Part shown: positions 1 to 8,113 of the stretch, piece by piece
Position numbering within the stretch: the first letter of the stretch is position 1
Layout: each line of letters opens with the position of its first letter
DNA from: CAYFPS01 sp964345075
Lineage (GTDB): Bacteria > CAIWAD01
Reading direction: 5' to 3'
DNA: 64,000 bases
Assembly (NCBI GenBank): GCA_964345075.1
Contig: CAYFPS010000004.1
Location: forward strand, 1 to 64,000
Translations under genes and position numbers: made by a program
Notes under the pieces: generated by a model
What the model saw: the letters and a program-made list of their open reading frames with translations, nothing else
Told to the model about the DNA's origin: nothing
The model's database searches: none

Positions 1-53
1 ATCGTGCCGACGTTCACGTGGGGCTTGGTACGTTCGAATTTCTGCTTGGCCAT
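1..53 (-). CDS. tuf: Elongation factor Tu, N-terminal fragment
   Basis: The 17 codons read on the minus strand begin MAKQKFERTKPHVNVGT, the universal EF-Tu N-terminus. The rest of the gene lies beyond the left edge. A GGGAG-type ribosome binding site sits a few bases upstream of the ATG. EF-Tu is the GTPase that carries aminoacyl-tRNA to the ribosome. The gene is directly preceded by tRNA-Thr, tRNA-Gly and tRNA-Tyr on the same strand, the arrangement known from the tyrU-glyT-thrT-tufB operon of proteobacteria, so it is probably co-transcribed with them. Confidence 0.95.
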   Translation of the reverse strand, partial: MAKQKFERTKPHVNVGT

Positions 54-145
54 CGGATCGCTCCCTCTTAGACCGTTAAGCCGAGGCTCAACTGTCGCCT
101 GGCAAAAAAAATCCACCAATCGGCGGATGCACTACTGACTGACAA

Positions 146-218
<73 letters not shown>

Positions 219-223
219 AAACA

Positions 224-296
224 AGCGGGAGACGAGGCTCGAACTCGCTACCCTCAGCTTGGAAGGCTGATGCTCTACCAAATGAGCTACTCCCGC
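224..296 (-). tRNA. tRNA-Gly (TCC)
   Basis: Acceptor arms GCGGGAG and CTCCCGC pair perfectly. The anticodon loop is CTTCCAA with anticodon TCC, and the T-loop is TTCGAGC. It is the middle tRNA of the Tyr-Gly-Thr-tuf operon. No CCA is encoded. Confidence 0.95.
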
Positions 297-309
297 AGTC
301 GCGAGAAAA

Positions 310-392
310 TGGTAGGGGAAGGATTCGAACCTTCGAAGGCGTTCGCCGGCAGATTTACAGTCTGCTCCCTTTAACCACTCGGGCACCCTACC
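310..392 (-). tRNA. tRNA-Tyr (GTA)
   Basis: Acceptor arms GGTAGGG and CCCTACC pair. The anticodon loop CTGTAAA gives GTA. A long variable arm, as expected for a bacterial class II tRNA-Tyr, makes the gene 83 nt. It is the first gene of the tRNA-tuf operon, just downstream of a sigma70-type promoter. Confidence 0.95.
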
Positions 393-460
393 GTCTGTCA
401 AAACCCGTCAAATCCCCGCGACTGCACAAGGGACGGGTTGCAAAAAAGTCAAGAACAGGA

Positions 461-488
461 AATATAGCGCTCTTGGAGGCAATGTCAA
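461..488 (-). promoter_or_regulatory. Sigma70-type promoter of the tRNA-tuf operon
   Basis: On the minus strand a perfect TTGACA (-35) is followed after 16 bases by TATATT (-10), about 70 bases upstream of tRNA-Tyr. Near-consensus hexamers in this place fit a strong promoter for stable RNA and tuf. This is read from the sequence only. Confidence 0.7.
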
Positions 489-629
489 GAGGAAGTCTCT
501 CCTTTTCAAGCACTTCCCCCGCCACTGGAGAGCTCCCGTGAGCATTTTGCGTAGCCCGGAATCTTCCTGTCGATTGTCAAAAGGATTGATCGCCAGCCCG
601 TGTCCTTGTCCGGCACGCTGGCCAGTAAA

Positions 630-3155
630 TTACTTCACGGCGATGGAAACCACCCGGGGCGCCACACGTTTTTTGAACTTGACGCTCTTGCCTTCCAGCC
701 AGGGCAGCACTTTTTCGTCGGCCAGCGCCATGTCCAGCACGGCTTCGTCACTTGTGTCGGCCGGCACCTGGATGGTGGCGCGGACCTTGCCGTTCACCTG
801 AACCGCAACCTGCAGCTCTTCCACCTGACAGAAGGCCTCGTCCCACTTGGGCCAGGCTTCATAGGCCAGCGTGTTCTTGTGGCCAAGAAGATTCCACAGT
901 TCTTCACCCAGATGCGGGGCAAAAGGAGCAAGCAGCAGGACATACTGTTCTAGCAGTCCGCGTGGAACCGTTTCCAGCTTCTGGCTTTCGTTAAGGAACT
1001 CCATCAGACGGGCGATGGCCGTGTTGAATTTGAGTTCTTCCAGATCGTGGCTGATGGCCTTAATCGTGCGATGCAGCAGACCAAGCTCTTCCTTGCCCGC
1101 CTCGCGATCTGTAACACGGGAAGCGAGACCACCCTCTTCCGCAGTAAAGGCATTCCAGACACGCTTGAGGAAATTGGCGCAGCCGCGAATGCCTTCCTCC
1201 GACCAGGGCTTGTCACGGTCCAGCGGCCCCATGAACATCTCGTAGAGGCGCATGGCGTCGGCCCCGTACTGGCGAACCATGTCATCGGGGTTGGTCACAT
1301 TCAGGCGCGACTTGCTCATCTTTTCGATCTGGGCCTGTACGGCTTCGCCCGTAGTCTTGAGCTTCCAGCCTTTGCCCTCGCGCTCGACCTCCTCTTTCTT
1401 GAGGTACTTGCCGCGCGGATCACGATAGCTCTCGGCCAGGATCATGCCCTGATTAAAGAGCTTCTGGAAGGGCTCCTTCGTGTGCACATGGCCCAGATCA
1501 TAGAGCACCTTGTGCCAGAAGCGGGCATAGAGCAAGTGTAACACGGCGTGTTCGGCGCCGCCCACATAAAGGTCGACGGGCATCCAGTAGTTCTCGGCTT
1601 CGCTGGACCAGGCCGCCTGATCGTTTGATGGATCACAGAAGCGCAGGTAATACCAGCAGCTGCCCGCCCACTGCGGCATGGTATTTGTCTCACGCAGCAG
1701 AACTTCGCCTGATTCGGGATCTGTAACACGACACCAGTCCTCGGCGCGAGCCAGCGGCGGACGACCATCTTCAGTCGGCTTGTAATTGTCCATCACCGGA
1801 AGCTGCACGGGCAGATCCTGCACGCGAACGGCCACAACGGTGCCATCGTCCTTGTTCAAAAGCGGGAAGGGCTCGCCCCAGTAGCGCTGACGGCTGAAGA
1901 GCCAGTCGCGCAATTTGTAATTGACAGCGCCCTTGCCCAGCCCCTTCTCCTCCAGCCAGTCCGTGATACAACGCTTGGCTTCAGGGACCTTGAGGCCATC
2001 GAGAAGGCCCGAGTTGACCATGATGCCTTCAGCATTGTCGGTGAAGGCAGCATGTGATACATCGCCGCCGGCGACCACTTCGACAATGGGCAGTTCGAAC
2101 TTGTTGGCAAAATCCCAGTCGCGCTGATCGTGACCGGGGACAGCCATGATCGCGCCGCTGCCGTATCCGGAGAGCACATAGTCCGCCACCCAGACCGGCA
2201 CACGCTCGCCATTGACCGGATTGATCGCCCAGGCGCCGGTGAAGACGCCTGTCTTCTCGCGGTCATCGACTGCGCGGTCCACATCGCTCTTGGCCTGCGC
2301 GGCCTTCACATAGGCTTCAACCGCCTCGCGCTGACCATCGCTCGTGATGCGTGATACAAATGCGTGTTCGGGAGCGAGCACACAATAAGTGGCACCAAAA
2401 AGGGTGTCCGGGCGTGTGGTGAAAACCGTGAATTCGAGATCGTGATCGGCCACCTTGAAGGTGACTTCCGCGCCCTCGCTCTTGCCGATCCACTCGCGCT
2501 GCATGGTCTTGACGCCTTCCGGCCAGTCAAGCTCGTCCAGATCCACCAGCAGGCGTTCGGCATACTCGGTGATCTTGAGCATCCACTGGCGCATGGTGCG
2601 CTTTTCAACCGGATCGCCCGTTTCCACATAACGGCCGTCCTTGACTTCCTCGTTGGCCAAAACGGTACCCAGCGCCGGGCACCAGTTTACGGGCGCCTCA
2701 GCCGGGTAAGCCAGGCCTTTGTGATACAACTGCAGGAAGATCCACTGGGTCCACTTCACATAGCTCTCGTCGGTGGTCGAGAACTCGCGATCCCAGTCGT
2801 AGCTAAGGCCAAGGGACTTGATCTGGCGGCGGAAATTGTCGCAGTTGCGGCCTGTGATCAGGGCAGGATGCTCGCCCGTGCGCACGGCGTGACGCTCGGC
2901 GGGTAGACCGAAGGCGTCCCAGCCCATGGGATGCAGCACATTGAAGCCGCACATGCGCTTCCAGCGGCTGATGATGTCGGTGGCCGTGTAGCCTTCCGGG
3001 TGCCCCACATGCAGGCCGTCGCCCGACGGGTAGGGAAACATGTCCAGCACGTAATACTTGGGACGATCGTGATCGATTTCGCACTTGAAGGTCTTGTGCT
3101 CGTCCCAGTACTGTTGCCAGCGGGCTTCCATGGCGGCTGGATTGTATGCGGGCAT
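630..3155 (-). CDS. leuS: Leucyl-tRNA synthetase
   Basis: The 841-residue class I synthetase charges tRNA-Leu with leucine in the cytoplasm. The HIGH-type signature is HVGH at residues 49-52, after the FPYPSGDGLH context typical of bacterial LeuRS. KMSKS is at 612-616. The CP1 editing domain lies between them and includes the TTRPDTLFGAT segment. An AAGGAG ribosome binding site precedes the ATG. The length is normal for the family. The gene carries a dense cluster of the TGTATCAC/TGTAACAC repeat: seven copies, in all three reading frames. Downstream is the promoter of the tRNA-tuf operon. Confidence 0.98.
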   Translation of the reverse strand: MPAYNPAAMEARWQQYWDEHKTFKCEIDHDRPKYYVLDMFPYPSGDGLHVGHPEGYTATDIISRWKRMCGFNVLHPMGWDAFGLPAERHAVRTGEHPALITGRNCDNFRRQIKSLGLSYDWDREFSTTDESYVKWTQWIFLQLYHKGLAYPAEAPVNWCPALGTVLANEEVKDGRYVETGDPVEKRTMRQWMLKITEYAERLLVDLDELDWPEGVKTMQREWIGKSEGAEVTFKVADHDLEFTVFTTRPDTLFGATYCVLAPEHAFVSRITSDGQREAVEAYVKAAQAKSDVDRAVDDREKTGVFTGAWAINPVNGERVPVWVADYVLSGYGSGAIMAVPGHDQRDWDFANKFELPIVEVVAGGDVSHAAFTDNAEGIMVNSGLLDGLKVPEAKRCITDWLEEKGLGKGAVNYKLRDWLFSRQRYWGEPFPLLNKDDGTVVAVRVQDLPVQLPVMDNYKPTEDGRPPLARAEDWCRVTDPESGEVLLRETNTMPQWAGSCWYYLRFCDPSNDQAAWSSEAENYWMPVDLYVGGAEHAVLHLLYARFWHKVLYDLGHVHTKEPFQKLFNQGMILAESYRDPRGKYLKKEEVEREGKGWKLKTTGEAVQAQIEKMSKSRLNVTNPDDMVRQYGADAMRLYEMFMGPLDRDKPWSEEGIRGCANFLKRVWNAFTAEEGGLASRVTDREAGKEELGLLHRTIKAISHDLEELKFNTAIARLMEFLNESQKLETVPRGLLEQYVLLLAPFAPHLGEELWNLLGHKNTLAYEAWPKWDEAFCQVEELQVAVQVNGKVRATIQVPADTSDEAVLDMALADEKVLPWLEGKSVKFKKRVAPRVVSIAVK
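1963..2728. repeat. TGTATCAC cluster inside leuS
   Basis: Four exact copies of GTGATACA lie at 1963, 2054, 2351 and 2721, with the TGTAACAC variant at 1110, 1537 and 1722. In the leuS reading frame the copies at 1963, 2351 and 2721 fall in three different phases (TGT-ATC-AC, GTA-TCA and TAT-CAC). The DNA word rather than an encoded peptide is therefore conserved. Confidence 0.8.
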
Positions 3156-3243
3156 GGCGAAGGCTCCTTAGCGTCTCGATAGCCGGAAAAAGAAATCCGC
3201 CGGGGTCCCGCGTTTCGGAACAGCGGCGGATCTATTCATGCAA

Positions 3244-3317
<74 letters not shown>

Positions 3318-3383
3318 AGAAGGCAAGCGACCAAGATAGAGAGAGAGATTGATGGAAGCAAGCGGCCAGGCGGGAGAATGGTC

Positions 3384-3418
3384 GGTGCCAGACACGTGTC
3401 TGGCACGTGTCTGGCACC
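3384..3418. repeat. 35-bp nested palindromic repeat, copy 1
   Basis: The segment begins GGTGCCAGACACGTGTCTGG and continues with a second CACGTGTCTGGCACC, so it contains GTGCCAGACAC and GTGTCTGGCAC arms and can fold as alternative hairpins. An identical 35-bp copy lies at 50572-50606. Both are intergenic. Function unknown; it resembles REP/BIME-like extragenic palindromes. Confidence 0.85.
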
Positions 3419-3461
3419 ATTCATACACCAACCATACGCCCCATCATATCCTTATAAACAA

Positions 3462-3493
3462 AACCGCCGTCCCGAACAATCGGGACGGCGGTT
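3462..3493 (-). terminator. Intrinsic terminator after the large secreted protein gene
   Basis: A 14-bp perfect stem (AACCGCCGTCCCGA and its complement) has a 4-base loop. On the minus strand a short TTTGTTT tract follows. It lies just past the stop codon of the minus-strand gene ending at 3515. Confidence 0.85.
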
Positions 3494-3514
3494 GAATGTG
3501 CGTGTACTCGGGTC

Positions 3515-5872
3515 TTAGTTAACCGGAGCCGGGCAAAGGCCGTTGTAACCAATGACGCGATAGAAGTTCGGGCCGTTGGTTACGGTGTCCGAGAAGGTGG
3601 TCGTTGAGGCCGGCAGATCGGCAACAACGGTGGCACCCGTGAAATCGTAGGCATTGGTCGAGCGGTAAATCAGGTAACCATCAACCGGACCGGGGCTGTC
3701 CCAGCTCAGGTTGTAGGTGGAGCCGGTCAGCTCGGCGACAACTTCGCTGGTGTAGGGAATTGCGGATTCCACACCCCAGTCGACCTGCATCCAGATGCGC
3801 AGATCGCCGTTCCAGGCGTAAGCTTCGTCCACAGAGTAGTCATAACCGTAGGTGTGCTGCTCCCAGTAGGGGCCGCCATTTTCTTCGGAAAGACCCACAA
3901 CGCCAATGGCATTGAATTCCGTGGTGCGGATACCGATCCAGATGGGATGGTCGATGCAGCGCAGCTCGTTGGCAATACCCATGTAACGGAAGAAGGTGTT
4001 CGGGTAGATTTCAGTCTCGTCGATGACCGTGGTGTAGTACTGGGCCAGCAGGGGACCAGGGGTCATATCGTCCGGACCTTCGTCGTGGATCACAATCGAA
4101 ACCACATCACCGGCAACCACGTTGTAAAGCGTGGCAGCGAAGAACTGGGCCGTCCAGGGCTCGTCGATGGGATCGAAGCGAACCATGGCACCATCGTCAC
4201 CACCGGCAGCAAGGGTCCAGGCGCTGGACAGATCGTAGTCGTAGCGCAGCAGGCCTTCGTTGTCGTTGAAGACGAAGACATCCACATAGAGGGTGTCGTT
4301 GCTGTTGTCAGCATCACCCACGGCAGTGGTGTAGAATTCAAGGGAATAGGTACCGGCAGCGGTGGGCATCCACTTCCAGGTTGCCGGGGCGGTGGCCGTC
4401 TGCTCAACGCGAACGCTGGTCAGGGGATCCACAGCCGTGGCGGTCAGGTTGACGGGCTGGGAAGCGCGGATAACCGTTCCCAGACTGTCCTTCACCTGCC
4501 AGTAGGCGCGCAGGTTGCTGACGGGGTCGGCACCCTGGTTGCTCAGCTCGACCTTCGGGAACTGGAACTCATTGACGTTGCGCGGATAATCAATCCAGGC
4601 CTTCGTCACAGCCATGTCCACCGGGGGCACGCTGGCAATGATCACGTTGACATTGTCAACCCAGAGACCCGTACCCTGTCCACCATCGTCATCACCATCG
4701 GTGGTGATCTTGTAGCGGAGCTTGAACTGTGTGGCCGAAGATTCGGTGAAGTTCAGGGCGCCGTTGAAGACATCGGCGTTGGTGTAGGTGTAGTACGCGG
4801 CCATCCAGTCGGGACGGGTATCACCGGCGTAATCGTAGGTCAGGGTTTCCCAGGTTTCGCCATCCACCGTGTACTCGATGTGGAAGTAATCCTCGAGGAA
4901 ACCATCGTCGTTGCCATCACTGTCGGGCAGGTCGCAGCGAATGTCCTGCGAAAGCTGCAGCAGAGCGGGCGGGGTCATGGCAATCCAGGGGCTCTCAACC
5001 CAGCCACCCAGGCTGACTTCGTTCGGGCAGTTCCAGTCGAAACCGGTGAACCACCAGGCATCACCAAAGATGTAGTAGCCGTGCTCGGCTGCGCCACCGG
5101 TGTTGCTGGTGCCATCGTCGGCCCAGAGGGTGCCACCATCGCTGATGACCACGTTGTCGATCTGCATACCGAGCATGTTGGCGTTGTCCACAACATCATA
5201 GGCAGGATCGGAACACATGACCCAGCGCACGCGCACATCGGCGAGGCCGGCGTAGGCGCTAAGATCAAAACTGGCAGCACTCCAGCCACCCTGCTCGCCA
5301 CCCCACTCCGGGATGCCCGTACCCATGCCGAACTCATCACCGAAAGCGAAAGAGCTGGTCACGTTGTAGGCGGGGCTACCGCTGATCACGCTAAACGTGG
5401 TACCACCATCGGTGGAAACCCACACGTTGCAACCATCCCAGCCGTCGTAGCCGGCGGGCTCACCACCCGGGGCTTCGCAGGCGTAGAACAGGTCAAAGCT
5501 CAGCGAGGGAGCGGCTGCGGCGGAAAAGTCCAGTGCAGGGGTCTGCAGCCAGGCAAAGGTGCTGTTGACATAACCACCATTGGCGGCATCGGCGCCCCAC
5601 CAGACATCGGTGGTGCCACCGAAGCCAGTGGCTTCCACGTGCCAGACATCGGTGTCCATGCCGGTACCGTGGGAGGTCCAGCCCTGGTCGCTGCCTTCAA
5701 AGTCATAGCTTTCGTCACGATCAACGCGGCTGGAAGTGCCAGTGTCGGCGTTGATCACGGTCACGGGGACAATGTGTCCCTGGCTGCTCTGGGGGTGCTC
5801 CATGGGGGCGGACACGACCGCGGCCGATGCCGAAACCGCCAGAAGCGAGGTCCAGATCAAATACTTGCGCAT
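3515..5872 (-). CDS. Large secreted multi-domain protein (choice-of-anchor J / MAM-like)
   Basis: The 785-residue protein starts with a Sec signal peptide (MRKYLIWTSLLAVSASAAVV, cleavage near residue 22). A beta-sandwich region of the MAM/choice-of-anchor-J kind follows (YDFEGSDQGWT start, IDNVVISDGG end). A second similar unit ends near VDNVNVIIAS. A CARDB-like segment comes next (DMAVTKAWIDYPRNV), and the C-terminus is FN3-like (WDSPGPVDGYLIYRS). It is rich in Asp, Gly and aromatic residues, as in extracellular proteins. I see no protease motif and no C-terminal sorting tail, so it may be structural or adhesive. It has its own RBS (AGGAG) and an intrinsic terminator. Codon use is strongly biased, suggesting high expression. 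It contains only one GTATCAC heptamer. Confidence 0.85.
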   Translation of the reverse strand: MRKYLIWTSLLAVSASAAVVSAPMEHPQSSQGHIVPVTVINADTGTSSRVDRDESYDFEGSDQGWTSHGTGMDTDVWHVEATGFGGTTDVWWGADAANGGYVNSTFAWLQTPALDFSAAAAPSLSFDLFYACEAPGGEPAGYDGWDGCNVWVSTDGGTTFSVISGSPAYNVTSSFAFGDEFGMGTGIPEWGGEQGGWSAASFDLSAYAGLADVRVRWVMCSDPAYDVVDNANMLGMQIDNVVISDGGTLWADDGTSNTGGAAEHGYYIFGDAWWFTGFDWNCPNEVSLGGWVESPWIAMTPPALLQLSQDIRCDLPDSDGNDDGFLEDYFHIEYTVDGETWETLTYDYAGDTRPDWMAAYYTYTNADVFNGALNFTESSATQFKLRYKITTDGDDDGGQGTGLWVDNVNVIIASVPPVDMAVTKAWIDYPRNVNEFQFPKVELSNQGADPVSNLRAYWQVKDSLGTVIRASQPVNLTATAVDPLTSVRVEQTATAPATWKWMPTAAGTYSLEFYTTAVGDADNSNDTLYVDVFVFNDNEGLLRYDYDLSSAWTLAAGGDDGAMVRFDPIDEPWTAQFFAATLYNVVAGDVVSIVIHDEGPDDMTPGPLLAQYYTTVIDETEIYPNTFFRYMGIANELRCIDHPIWIGIRTTEFNAIGVVGLSEENGGPYWEQHTYGYDYSVDEAYAWNGDLRIWMQVDWGVESAIPYTSEVVAELTGSTYNLSWDSPGPVDGYLIYRSTNAYDFTGATVVADLPASTTTFSDTVTNGPNFYRVIGYNGLCPAPVN

Positions 5873-6116
5873 AGGTGTCTCCTGAAATGAGAACGTGTGT
5901 GAAAGTCAAAAGCATCCCGATGGATCGGGGGCTGAAGGTACTTCCGAGCAAAAATCAGACCAAATGAAACTCGAAAATCACTTGCTTGAGCATCAATACT
6001 TTCGCTATTGCGAACCCACCAATGCCAGAGCTGGCCTGCCGGATGTTGAACAGCCTGAACACTCTCGGTGAATTAATCTTTGCAGGGAAAGAGGCTTGCA
6101 GGGATTTTGGCCGGAA

Positions 6117-6866
6117 TCAGGCTTTTTCGCCCAGAAAGAGCGTTGAAATCCCCAGGCTCAGGTCAACAGCCTGAACATCCTTGAAACCTGCTTCGCGCAT
6201 CCAGCCGAGGAACGTGTTTCGGGGCGGAAACTGGCTGACTGAAGCGGGCAAATAAGTGTAAGCCATGGGATCACCGGAAATCAGGCGGCCCAGAAGCGGC
6301 AAAACAAGTTTGAAGTATAGGTCAAAGGCCTTGGCCAGCAAGGGGTTGGGAATTCCGGCGAGTTCCAGAATCGCAATCCTGCCACCGGACTTGACAACAC
6401 GCCCGCATTCCAGCAGGGCCTGGCGGCGATCCGGAAAGTTTCGAATTCCATAGCCAATCGTCAGTCCGTCAACAGACCTGTCAGCCAGCGGTAACCTCTC
6501 CGCGTCACCCTGCAACAGCTGAATCCGGTCATCCAGCCCCCGGGCGAGCTGCTTCTGCTCCATCAAGCTGAGCATGTCTTCAGCCAGATCAAGGGCAATC
6601 ACGCGGCAGGCAGGCTCCTGCTTGAGCATGGTGAAGGCATAGTCGCCCGTTCCCGTTGCCAGATCCAGATAGAGACCACCCGGCTTCAGGCCCAGCGTGC
6701 GCACGGCCCGTCTGCGCCAGAGGATGTCCATTCCGCCGGATAACAGATGATTCAGCAGGTCGTAGCGGGCGGCAATGCTGTTGAACATGGCGCGGACGCC
6801 CTGTTTACGCGTCTGTCCTGTGCTGCGGCTCAGTCGTTCCGGATCTCGTTCGACGGGGGTACTCAT
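6117..6866 (-). CDS. menG: Demethylmenaquinone/ubiquinone methyltransferase (UbiE/MenG)
   Basis: This class I SAM-dependent methyltransferase adds the C-methyl group in the last step of menaquinone synthesis (or the C2 methyl in ubiquinone). With the chosen ATG the protein has 249 residues. The FNSIAARYDLLNHLLSGG motif of the UbiE family is near residue 28, and SAM motif I DLATGTGD is at 68-75. The ATG at 6866 is preferred over an upstream one at 6941 because the longer form would overlap chrA and the family does not need the extension. It follows chrA on the same strand. Confidence 0.93.
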   Translation of the reverse strand: MSTPVERDPERLSRSTGQTRKQGVRAMFNSIAARYDLLNHLLSGGMDILWRRRAVRTLGLKPGGLYLDLATGTGDYAFTMLKQEPACRVIALDLAEDMLSLMEQKQLARGLDDRIQLLQGDAERLPLADRSVDGLTIGYGIRNFPDRRQALLECGRVVKSGGRIAILELAGIPNPLLAKAFDLYFKLVLPLLGRLISGDPMAYTYLPASVSQFPPRNTFLGWMREAGFKDVQAVDLSLGISTLFLGEKA

Positions 6867-6921
6867 CTGCTTCCGTAATTGCTTGTTTGGTCGGCCAATA
6901 TGGCAAAGCAGCGCGCATGCT

Positions 6922-8073
6922 TCAGACAAAGAGCCCGGCAAGCCCGAAGGCCACTACAAGGAGCGCGATGGGCAGGCGCAGAACTTTCAGAAGCAGAAAG
7001 CCTGCCAGCACAAGGGCCATTTCGCCAGCTGTGTGCACTGCGCTCAGGAAGACCGGCTTGTAGAGCGCCGCGATCAGCAGGCCGACAACCGATGCATTGA
7101 TCCCGGCGCTGGCCGCTGCCACGGCCGGACGCTGGGCAAGCTGCTCCCAGCCACCACGAATGCCCGCCAGCAGCAGGAATCCGGGCAGAAAAATGGCCAG
7201 TGTAGCCAGCAGTGCTCCCATAAACGGAGATGAAGGCCACATTTCAGCACCTAAAAAGGCTGCCAGCGAGAACATCGGCCCCGGCACAGCCTGCGCCGCC
7301 GCATAGCCTGTCAGGAAGCGATCCGGCCCCATCTGCTGACCGACGGCTTCCTGCAGCAGTGGCAGCACCACATGTCCGCCGCCAAAGACAAGACTACCCG
7401 CATGGTAGAAGCTTTCCAGGAGCTGCCAAAGCGGGCCAGTGCTTGCCAGCAGCGGCAGAAGCAGGAAGAGGCCCAGAAAGACAATCAAAGGCGGGCCGCG
7501 AAAACCCTCAAAGAAAGACCTGGCGGAAACAGTGCTGCTATCGGCTTCCCGCAGCCAGAAGGCCATCAAGGCGGAAAAACCCAGCGCCATCAGCTGCATG
7601 CCGTTTCCGGGAAAGGCTATCAGCAAGAGTGCCGTGCCCAGCGCCAGTCCGGCATAAAGGCGCTTAAGGCAGAATTTCTGCCACATGGCCAGGGTTGCAT
7701 CTGCTACCACCACAACCGCCAACAGCTTCAAGCCCCTGATGATCAGCGGCAGCCAGGGATTGTCGGTAAAGGCAGCATCAGCCGTAGCCAGCAGCCACAT
7801 CAATAGAAAGGATGGCAGGGTGAATGCAATAAACGCGGCGATACCGCCCAGCGCACCCGCGTGATACAAGCCGATCGCGAATCCGGTCTGGCTGCTGCCC
7901 GGTCCCGGCAGAAACTGGCTTAGGGAGATCATGCGGGCATAAGCGGCATCATCCAGCCAGGCCAGCTGTGTGACAAATCGTTTGTGGAAATAGCCCAGAT
8001 GGGCGGCTGGCCCTCCAAAGGACATCAGGCCCAGCAGAAAAAAGTGTCTGAAAACATCCCAAAGGCGCTGCAT
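6922..8073 (-). CDS. chrA: Chromate transporter ChrA, two-domain form
   Basis: The 383-residue inner-membrane protein of the CHR family has the duplicated layout. Each half carries the family motif: SFGGPAAHLGYFHKRFV near the N-terminus and VFGGGHVVLPLLQE in the second half. There are ten or so hydrophobic segments. The family exports chromate, and some members may act on sulfate. The ATG at 8073 (MQRLWDVF) begins the conserved domain; an upstream ATG would overlap the SulP gene. It directly follows a SulP-type anion transporter, so an oxyanion theme is plausible, but the substrate is inferred. Confidence 0.93.
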   Translation of the reverse strand: MQRLWDVFRHFFLLGLMSFGGPAAHLGYFHKRFVTQLAWLDDAAYARMISLSQFLPGPGSSQTGFAIGLYHAGALGGIAAFIAFTLPSFLLMWLLATADAAFTDNPWLPLIIRGLKLLAVVVVADATLAMWQKFCLKRLYAGLALGTALLLIAFPGNGMQLMALGFSALMAFWLREADSSTVSARSFFEGFRGPPLIVFLGLFLLLPLLASTGPLWQLLESFYHAGSLVFGGGHVVLPLLQEAVGQQMGPDRFLTGYAAAQAVPGPMFSLAAFLGAEMWPSSPFMGALLATLAIFLPGFLLLAGIRGGWEQLAQRPAVAAASAGINASVVGLLIAALYKPVFLSAVHTAGEMALVLAGFLLLKVLRLPIALLVVAFGLAGLFV

Positions 8074-8113
8074 GTTTGTCTTTCCGCGCGGCCGCCAGCT
8101 CTTGTCACCTGTA

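Noticed and set aside
1963..2728. The octamer as a CRP/FNR-type operator set
   Set aside because: Copies are mostly inside coding regions, lack the paired TGTGA-N6-TCACA arrangement and are not concentrated at promoters.
3854..5890. A 678-codon open frame on the plus strand opposite the large secreted protein gene
   Set aside because: It is a mirror of the strongly biased codon use of the minus-strand gene. It has no signal peptide, no domain and an implausible Gly/Val/His-rich composition.
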